From: an uncultured Flavobacteriales bacterium
GTDB lineage: Bacteria; Bacteroidota; Bacteroidia; Flavobacteriales_E; Vicingaceae
Direction: 5' to 3'
Assembly (NCBI GenBank): GCA_937925525.1
Contig: CALALS010000166.1
Location: forward strand, 1 to 19,827
DNA length: 19,827 bases
Program-made: the position numbers and the translations under genes
Shown: piece by piece, positions 14,833 to 19,827 of the stretch
Layout of the letters: the number at the start of each line of letters is the position of its first letter
Numbering within the stretch: the stretch's first letter is position 1
The notes under the pieces: generated by a model
The model's input: the letters and a program-made list of their open reading frames with translations, nothing else
The model's database searches: none
Told to the model about the DNA's origin: nothing

Positions 14833-15544
14833 TTAACCCTATTGCATTAAATCCTTTTATGACATAATAAATCGGGTCAATTTCAAACCACCTGTGACCG
14901 AAATTTGGATTACTACCATGCTTGTGATGGTTGTTGTGATAACTTTCACCAAGCATCAAGAAATCAACCGGTAAAAAGTTTCTGGAAGTATCACTTACTT
15001 CAAAATTTCTATAACCATACTTGTGGGCAAACCAATTAATAACAGCTCCATGCACCGGACCAGACAAAAGTTGAATAGGTAAAAGAAGATATAACCACCA
15101 GTGGTCAGCAAAAATTACATAAAATGCAATGTAAGCTAGTCCCCAAAAAATTCTTGACGGCCATGAATCCGCAAAAATGTCAAATGATCTCCATACAGGT
15201 AGATTTTTCTTATACTTTGGTTCAATTTCAGTTCTTCCGTAAAAAATGTCTGAATAGATAATTTTTGTTTTCCACATCATTTTCCATAATGATTTATCAT
15301 ATTTAGGAGAGTGAACGTCTTGTTCAGTATCAGCGTGCTCATGGTGTTTTCTGTGAAGAACTCCATAAGCAGTTGGGCTTAGATATGAAGAACCCTGAAA
15401 TAGCCATGAAAGAATAAAGAAAAACTTTTCAGCTGTTTTGCTCATTGTAAACATTTGATGAGCAGCGTATCTGTGGTGAAAAAATGTTTGTGTAAATAGC
15501 GAAAGATACCAGTGTACTATAAAAAAAATGATAATTGGCGTCAA
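14813..15544 (-). CDS. Acyl-CoA desaturase, stearoyl-CoA (delta-9) type, short form
   Basis: This membrane di-iron enzyme is predicted to introduce a cis double bond into saturated acyl chains. The three histidine boxes are complete: HRYAAH (24-29), HRKHH (64-68) and HNNHH (203-207). An additional ligand-type motif NWFAH is at 170-174, matching NxxxH of the stearoyl-CoA desaturase group. Membrane segments lie near 3-20, 40-56 and 132-165. At 243 residues it is shorter than eukaryotic forms but usual for Bacteroidota. No in-frame ATG exists before a stop at 15557-15559, so the start is TTG at 15544, supported by a strong AAGGGGA seven bases upstream. It converges on folP (20-base overlap) and lies downstream of the second desaturase in the same direction, with a 103-base gap. 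Confidence 0.93.
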   Translation of the reverse strand: MTPIIIFFIVHWYLSLFTQTFFHHRYAAHQMFTMSKTAEKFFFILSWLFQGSSYLSPTAYGVLHRKHHEHADTEQDVHSPKYDKSLWKMMWKTKIIYSDIFYGRTEIEPKYKKNLPVWRSFDIFADSWPSRIFWGLAYIAFYVIFADHWWLYLLLPIQLLSGPVHGAVINWFAHKYGYRNFEVSDTSRNFLPVDFLMLGESYHNNHHKHGSNPNFGHRWFEIDPIYYVIKGFNAIGLIKLRKA

Positions 15545-15551
15545 AATAAAA

Positions 15552-15558
15552 TCCCCTT
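15552..15558 (-). promoter_or_regulatory. Strong Shine-Dalgarno (AAGGGGA) for a TTG start
   Basis: On the minus strand AAGGGGA lies seven bases before the TTG at 15544. Clear Shine-Dalgarno sequences are unusual in Bacteroidota, where most genes lack them; here it fixes the start of a gene with no ATG. Confidence 0.6.
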
Positions 15559-15576
15559 AGTTGTTAAAATTGAGTG

Positions 15577-15584
15577 CAAAGGTA
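15577..15584 (-). promoter_or_regulatory. Possible -7 element (TACCTTTG) for the short desaturase
   Basis: The minus-strand octamer fits TANNTTTG and lies about 33 bases upstream of the TTG start, which would give a leader of roughly 25-28 bases containing the Shine-Dalgarno. No TTG is present at the -33 distance (about 15602-15610), so the promoter is only half supported and might need an activator. Confidence 0.4.
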
Positions 15585-15625
15585 AGAAAAGAAAAAGGAT
15601 TAAAACCTATTTTTATTCCACTTGA

Positions 15626-15643
15626 AAATGATAATTATCATTT
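15626..15643. promoter_or_regulatory. 18-base perfect palindrome, Fur-box-like operator candidate
   Basis: AAATGATAATTATCATTT reads identically on both strands. The 19 bases 15624-15642 (GAAAATGATAATTATCATT) match 15 of 19 positions of the E. coli Fur consensus. It sits between the two desaturase genes, 4 bases after the stop of the upstream one and about 42 bases upstream of the proposed -7 element of the short desaturase. A terminator is unlikely: the stem is nearly all A-T and no T-run follows. Control by a Fur-family repressor is inference. Confidence 0.45.
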
Positions 15644-15647
15644 AGGA

Positions 15648-16748
15648 TTATTTTGCCTGAACAGGCTGAGGAATAATATTATTTCCTAGTTTTTTTAGTA
15701 GCCTAACGTGAGACTTTAATGCTTCAAAAAAAGTTGGTGACTCGTAATAAGGCAATCCAAACTCTTTAGCAGTGCTTTTTACAATTCCTGCAATTTTAGG
15801 GTAATGTACATGACACACTTTAGGAAATAAATGATGTTCAATTTGAAAGTTGAGACCGCCTGTGAGAAAGCTGGTTAAAAAACTTTTTGTTCCAAAATTA
15901 ACACTGGTGTACATTTGGTGTGCCGCCCAATTATTCTCCATATTTCCTGCTTCATTCGGAATAGGGAAGTTAGCTTCTTCTACAACATGTGCTAACATAA
16001 AAATTATAGCTATAGCAAACCCTTCTACTAAATGACTTAAAATAAACCCTCCAAACACAACATACCACGGCATATCAATACTAATTATGGGTAAAACAAT
16101 AAACAAAAAGTAGTACAAAAATTTAAAAAAGAATAAATTAAAATACTCTATTTTAGGGTGATTGGTATTATTGATGTGCCCAATTTTTGGTTGGAAAAAC
16201 TTAACAAAGTCTTTTTTGAAAACCCAAGATAATGTTCCCAGAGGATATAATAAAAACAACCAAATGTGCTGATATTTTTGAATTGGTTTCCATTTTTGAT
16301 GGGGTGTAAGCCTTGCAAACGGAACAGATTCAATATCTTCATCATGGCCTTCTATATTTGTGTAGGTATGATGAACTACATTATGTGTAATACTCCACAT
16401 GTAAGCATTAGCACCTAATAAATTAAAAGAAAAGCTCATTAATTTATTTACCCATTTTTTTGACGAATAACCACCATGTATTGCATCATGGCCAACGTTT
16501 ACGCAAGTGAACACAGACGCCAGTCCTAATGCAACCCATAATAAGTTGTTTATCCAAAGCGGAAAATTTCCAAATAATAACAATAGATAAGGTACTAGGA
16601 CACTAGATAAAAAAAACAAGGTTTTAAAATACATAAAACCATTAGCCTTTTTATCAATATTGTTTGACTTAAAATATTCTTCTACTCTTAAATTTACTGC
16701 TTTGTGGAAATCTAAATCGGTAGTTTTAAAGTTAATTTTTTCGTTCAT
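15648..16748 (-). CDS. Membrane fatty acid desaturase, linoleoyl-CoA (front-end-like) type
   Basis: This is a second di-iron membrane desaturase, of the PF00487 family and only distantly related to its neighbour. The histidine boxes are HDAIH (87-91), HNVVHH (122-127) and QIEHH (302-306). The Gln in place of the first His of box three is the hallmark of front-end desaturases and of bacterial linoleoyl-CoA desaturase-like proteins. Membrane pairs lie near 42-85 and 205-255. No cytochrome b5 domain is fused, so an external electron donor is needed. The 366-residue length is normal. The start is ATG at 16748, preceded by a good Bacteroidota promoter. The substrate and the position of the double bond cannot be read from the sequence. 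It could supply product to, or take product from, the short desaturase encoded downstream. Confidence 0.93.
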   Translation of the reverse strand: MNEKINFKTTDLDFHKAVNLRVEEYFKSNNIDKKANGFMYFKTLFFLSSVLVPYLLLLFGNFPLWINNLLWVALGLASVFTCVNVGHDAIHGGYSSKKWVNKLMSFSFNLLGANAYMWSITHNVVHHTYTNIEGHDEDIESVPFARLTPHQKWKPIQKYQHIWLFLLYPLGTLSWVFKKDFVKFFQPKIGHINNTNHPKIEYFNLFFFKFLYYFLFIVLPIISIDMPWYVVFGGFILSHLVEGFAIAIIFMLAHVVEEANFPIPNEAGNMENNWAAHQMYTSVNFGTKSFLTSFLTGGLNFQIEHHLFPKVCHVHYPKIAGIVKSTAKEFGLPYYESPTFFEALKSHVRLLKKLGNNIIPQPVQAK

Positions 16749-16779
16749 GCATTATTAAATTCATATTTCTATGATAATA

Positions 16780-16808
16780 CAAAGATAAAGTAAAAATTAA
16801 AACATCAA
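16780..16808 (-). promoter_or_regulatory. Bacteroidota-type promoter for the front-end-like desaturase
   Basis: On the minus strand, TTG at 16808-16806 is followed after 18 bases by TATCTTTG at 16787-16780. This matches the TTG-N17-23-TANNTTTG pattern known for Bacteroidota vegetative promoters. The start of transcription would fall near 16775, giving a leader of about 27 bases to the ATG at 16748. Confidence 0.65.
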
Positions 16809-16810
16809 TT

Positions 16811-16836
16811 TTGAAAAGACAAAATAACTAACTTTG
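16811..16836 (+). promoter_or_regulatory. Bacteroidota-type promoter for the LtaS-type sulfatase operon
   Basis: TTG at 16811-16813 and TAACTTTG at 16829-16836 fit the Bacteroidota pattern, with a 15-base spacer slightly below the usual range. Transcription would begin at about 16841-16843, practically on the proposed TTG start at 16842, so the message would be leaderless or would start translation at the next TTG (16851). Confidence 0.5.
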
Positions 16837-16841
16837 CTCGC

Positions 16842-18716
16842 TTGCTTAGGTTGTCTGCAAATACTAAACAATTACTCTTGAAGCTACTTGTAGTAGTTTC
16901 TTTGTATTTTATTACAAGGTGGATTTTTTATTTCTTTTACATTCAGCATTTTTCTCCTTTTAAGATAAAACCATTTATCTATGGTTTTTTGTTTGATTTT
17001 TCAGCTATTTCAATCATTTTTTTACCGTTTATAGCTTTTCATTTATTGCCTTCCGGGCTGAGGCTTAAGAAAACTCTGGAAAGAGTATTATTTATTTTGG
17101 GTATAGCCCTGTCCTTAGTCTTGCAATTAGTGGATATAGGTTACTTTAAGTTTACTTTAAAAAGAACTACTGCAGATATATTTACATATGCTACAACAGG
17201 CGATGATTTTACTGAACTCCTTCCTAGATTTTTATTTGACTATTGGTATTTGTCGGTTTTATTTTTTGTACTTCTATATTTAACGATAAGGTTTTACAAC
17301 CGAATAAACAGTAAAATTAAAGATTATCCTTCCCATTTATCTTTTGTAGGTTTTGGAAGGTCGCTATTACAAATTGCTTTTGCGATAGTTATTTGTTTAT
17401 TCTTTTTTAGAGGTGGGTTTAAACTAAAGCCCATAACTATTATAAATGCAAGTGAGTATGTGAGACCCGTGAATGCTCCATTGGTATTGAATACTCCCTT
17501 TACATTTATTAAAACCTTAACGGAAGAAAATATTACACCAGTTACATATTTTCCTGAGAACGAATTAGCAAATTTGTATAACCCGGTAGTTCAATTAAAA
17601 TCTAATAAAACTTTTGTCAAGCGAAATGTGGTTTTAATTATTCTTGAAAGTTTTTCATACGAATATATTGGCTCACTTAGTGGGAAAAAAACATATACAC
17701 CTTTTTTAGATTCATTAATTTCCAAAAGCCTGGTGTATAACTATACGCTTGCAAACGGAAGAAAATCAATTGAAGCATTACCTGCTATTTTATCCGGAAT
17801 TCCATCTTTAATGAATACCTCTTATATTGTATCTAATTATGCTGGTAATCAAATTATGAGTTTACCAGAACGTCTATCAAAAGAAGGATATTCCACTTCA
17901 TTTTATCATGGCGGTAAAAACGGAACTATGGGCTTTCAAGCGTTTTGTAGGGCTGCAGGTGTTAAAGAATATTATGGCTTAAATGAATATCCAAATAAGG
18001 AAGATTTTGATGGAAACTGGGGAGTGTTTGATGAGCCATTTCTACAATATTATTCAAGTGAGTTAGAAAACAAACAGCAACCATTTTTTTCAGGAGTATT
18101 TACCTTAACATCACATCATCCGTTTGAGATTCCAAAAAAATATAAAAACCGTTTTCCTAAAGGAGACTTAAAAATTTTAGAGAGTATAGGTTATGCTGAT
18201 TATAGCTTAAGTAATTTTTTTGCTGACGCTAAAACCAGACAGTTCTACAACAATACGGTTTTTGTCATTACAGCTGATCATACATCTATGAGTAATGATG
18301 CCTATTATTCAGGAAGTGTGGGTGGATTTAGAGTTCCGTTTATCATTTTTGACCCTCAAAACCCAAGTCATCGAGTTAACAATAAGGTTACACAACATTC
18401 TGATATCTTTCCTACAGTATTAGATTATTTGAACTATAATGGTGAAATAGTATGTTTTGGAAATTCTGTTTTAAGAGATAAAGAGAGTTTTTCAATTAAT
18501 TATTACAACAACATATATCAATTTTACACACAGCATTATTTATTGCAATTTGATGGCGAAAAAGTAATTGCATTATATCTTTATCGTTCAGATAAATCAT
18601 TAAACAATAATTTAATTGATGAAAATCCTGATATGGCAGCGCACCTTGAAGAAAAAATAAAAGCCATTATTCAACAATATAACAATCGTTTAATAAACAA
18701 TAAACTGCTTGAGTAA
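16842..18716 (+). CDS. LtaS-type (alkaline phosphatase/sulfatase superfamily) membrane transferase
   Basis: The N-terminal about 195 residues hold five predicted membrane helices (near 10-30, 43-65, 80-98, 130-150 and 172-190), followed by a large extracytoplasmic sulfatase-fold domain. Metal and catalytic residues can be placed: E269 in LIILES, S309 in NGRKSIEALPAI (where LtaS has its catalytic Thr), and D479-H480 in VITADHTSM; SHHPFE is the likely substrate-phosphate His region. Spacing follows lipoteichoic acid synthase closely. Relatives transfer phosphoglycerol or phosphoethanolamine from phospholipids to envelope polymers, releasing diacylglycerol in the first case. Gram-negative Bacteroidota make no lipoteichoic acid, so the acceptor is unknown. 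No ATG exists near the start; TTG 16842 (or TTG 16851) begins just before the first helix. The stop overlaps the lipid kinase gene by 8 bases. Confidence 0.9.
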   Translation: MLRLSANTKQLLLKLLVVVSLYFITRWIFYFFYIQHFSPFKIKPFIYGFLFDFSAISIIFLPFIAFHLLPSGLRLKKTLERVLFILGIALSLVLQLVDIGYFKFTLKRTTADIFTYATTGDDFTELLPRFLFDYWYLSVLFFVLLYLTIRFYNRINSKIKDYPSHLSFVGFGRSLLQIAFAIVICLFFFRGGFKLKPITIINASEYVRPVNAPLVLNTPFTFIKTLTEENITPVTYFPENELANLYNPVVQLKSNKTFVKRNVVLIILESFSYEYIGSLSGKKTYTPFLDSLISKSLVYNYTLANGRKSIEALPAILSGIPSLMNTSYIVSNYAGNQIMSLPERLSKEGYSTSFYHGGKNGTMGFQAFCRAAGVKEYYGLNEYPNKEDFDGNWGVFDEPFLQYYSSELENKQQPFFSGVFTLTSHHPFEIPKKYKNRFPKGDLKILESIGYADYSLSNFFADAKTRQFYNNTVFVITADHTSMSNDAYYSGSVGGFRVPFIIFDPQNPSHRVNNKVTQHSDIFPTVLDYLNYNGEIVCFGNSVLRDKESFSINYYNNIYQFYTQHYLLQFDGEKVIALYLYRSDKSLNNNLIDENPDMAAHLEEKIKAIIQQYNNRLINNKLLE

Positions 18717-19584
18717 GTTGCAAAAAATATTGTTTATAATTAATCCTGTTTCCGGTGTAGGTAGGCAAAAAATAGTTGAATCTGCCATTGAAAAATGTTT
18801 AAATAAAAGTAAATTTTCATTTGAAATTGCCTATACAGAATACGTTAATCATGCGTTTGAAATTGCTTCCGCAAAAAAAAATCATGAAGTTGATATTATA
18901 GCTGTTGTTGGGGGAGATGGCTCCGTTAATGAAGTGGCAAAAGCTTTAAAAAACTCCAATGTTTGTTTAGCAATTATACCAACTGGTTCCGGGAATGGTT
19001 TAGCCTTACATCTTGGTATTCCTACTGATGTTGAAAAGGCTGTTCAGTCTTTAAATACATTTGGTCCTCAAAAAATTGATACTTGTATGTTAGGCGAACA
19101 TTTTTTTGTAGGAACTGCCGGTATTGGATTTGATGGATTAATCAGTCATAAATTTGCACAATCTAAGAAGAGAGGTTTTTGGACTTATGTTAAAACAACC
19201 GTTAGGGAGTACTTTAAATTTAAGCCATTTAAAATAAGTCTTACAATAGACAATAAAGTAATAAGCCAGGAGGTAATGTTTGTAACGTTTGCCAACTCAC
19301 GCCAATTTGGAAACAATGCTATCATATCACCATTATCAAAATCTAATGATGGAATAATTGAAATTTGTGTAATGAAAAAGCACAATATGTTTAAGTATTT
19401 ATGGCTTGGTATTTTATTGTTTACAAGAAAAGTTCATAAATCATCATTAGTAAAATATTATCCTATTCAATCTGCATTTGTAGAAGCAGAGTGCCAATAT
19501 ACTCATATTGACGGTGAACCCATTCAAGTTCAAGGAAAGAATAAAGTGGAAGTTTACCCTAATTCACTAAAAGTATTATGCTAA
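18709..19584 (+). CDS. Diacylglycerol kinase family (YegS/DgkB-type) lipid kinase
   Basis: This is a soluble or peripheral kinase that phosphorylates a lipid such as diacylglycerol with ATP. The nucleotide-binding domain shows INPVSGVGR (11-19), the signature GGDGSVNE (68-75) and PTGSGNGLA (91-99). The C-terminal beta domain shows the conserved DG at 214-215 and DGEP at 268-271. The length of 291 residues is typical. The frame is closed by a stop at 18694, and no ATG lies before the INPVSG motif, so the start is TTG: at 18709 (overlapping the upstream stop by 8 bases) or at 18718, which gives the more usual short N-terminus. Overlaps with both neighbours indicate one operon. Next to an LtaS-type transferase, recycling of diacylglycerol to phosphatidate is the natural reading. 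Other lipid substrates, as in YegS, remain possible. Confidence 0.93.
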   Translation: MSKLQKILFIINPVSGVGRQKIVESAIEKCLNKSKFSFEIAYTEYVNHAFEIASAKKNHEVDIIAVVGGDGSVNEVAKALKNSNVCLAIIPTGSGNGLALHLGIPTDVEKAVQSLNTFGPQKIDTCMLGEHFFVGTAGIGFDGLISHKFAQSKKRGFWTYVKTTVREYFKFKPFKISLTIDNKVISQEVMFVTFANSRQFGNNAIISPLSKSNDGIIEICVMKKHNMFKYLWLGILLFTRKVHKSSLVKYYPIQSAFVEAECQYTHIDGEPIQVQGKNKVEVYPNSLKVLC

Positions 19585-19827
19585 ACTCTATAAAGCTTAG
19601 CAAGGAAGTAAAATATCTAGCTATGTTAGGTATTGTGCTTTTAATACTTGTTTATTTTTTTAGAATAAAGGATAAGAACTGGCAGAATGTAATGGTGTAT
19701 GACCCAACAGGCTATTACACTTATCTAACATCTTTATTTATTGAGAATGACATTACAGTTGTGAATGATGACATGATTTATGTGCGAGAGTTGAATGGAA
19801 AAAAATACAATAAGTTCACCTATGGAA
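19578..19827 (+). CDS. N-terminus of a membrane protein, possibly a GT-C-type glycosyltransferase, cut by the window end
   Basis: An ATG at 19578, overlapping the lipid kinase gene by 7 bases, opens a frame that stays open to the last base (83 codons). After about 12 mostly polar residues comes one strong membrane helix (AMLGIVLLILVYFF, about 16-29). An extracytoplasmic-looking stretch follows with DPTGYYTYLTSLF (about 43-55), then GKKYNKFTYG at the edge. The YYTYL..LF and K(Y/F)xxG elements after a single helix recall large Bacteroidota multi-pass proteins with a dolichyl-phosphate-mannose-transferase-like fold. That resemblance is from memory and rests on few residues. The overlap places it in the sulfatase-kinase operon, where an envelope glycosylation role would fit. 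Confidence 0.7.
   Translation, partial: MLNSIKLSKEVKYLAMLGIVLLILVYFFRIKDKNWQNVMVYDPTGYYTYLTSLFIENDITVVNDDMIYVRELNGKKYNKFTYG

Noticed and set aside
15626..15643. Palindrome between the desaturases as a rho-independent terminator
   Set aside because: Nearly all pairs are A-T, there is no separate loop, and no T-tract follows on the minus strand; an operator fits better.
1..19827. CRISPR arrays, tRNA or rRNA genes, insertion sequences, prophage or restriction/defence genes
   Set aside because: No direct-repeat/spacer pattern, no RNA gene signature and no transposase, integrase or defence motifs were seen; nearly every base belongs to a protein gene.

Overview
The window looks like a chromosomal segment of a low-GC (by eye about one third G+C) member of the Bacteroidota. 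The signs are family content (a BT_3928-family DoxX/redoxin protein, a duplicated Nmad1/DUF1599 protein, a PD40/TPR surface protein), signal peptides ending in Ala/Gly-Gln, promoters of the Bacteroidota type (TTG ... TANNTTTG), and few Shine-Dalgarno sequences. It holds 14 protein genes, two of them cut by the window edges. I see no rRNA, tRNA, insertion sequence, prophage or CRISPR array.

Left block (1-13327, minus strand): a tightly packed run of seven genes reads from 13327 toward base 1. In order of transcription these are a BT_3928-family membrane protein, a Dpp/Opp-type ABC permease, tpiA, prmA, a 1491-residue exported beta-rich protein of unknown function, plsY, and a >1393-residue exported TPR/PD40/coiled-coil protein that runs off the left edge. 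Every junction is an overlap or a gap of at most 28 bases, so this is probably one operon of more than 13 kb. It mixes housekeeping enzymes (triose-phosphate isomerase, L11 methyltransferase, phospholipid acyltransferase) with two giant envelope proteins. The two giants are the least explained genes here.

Centre (13402-16748): the Nmad1/DUF1599 gene and folP are divergent, with start codons only 6 bases apart. folP converges on, and overlaps by 20 bases, a short stearoyl-CoA-type desaturase. Behind that gene, on the same strand, lies a second desaturase of the linoleoyl-CoA/front-end-like type. The 103-base gap between the desaturases holds an 18-base perfect palindrome resembling a Fur box, a TANNTTTG element and a rare clear Shine-Dalgarno for a TTG start.

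Right block (16842-19827, plus strand): an LtaS-type sulfatase-fold membrane enzyme, a diacylglycerol-kinase-family lipid kinase and the start of a multi-pass membrane protein overlap one another. Together they suggest envelope polymer or glycolipid modification with recycling of the diacylglycerol by-product. Their promoter lies back to back with that of desaturase 2 in a 93-base gap. Five of the 14 genes have no usable ATG and must start at GTG or TTG.
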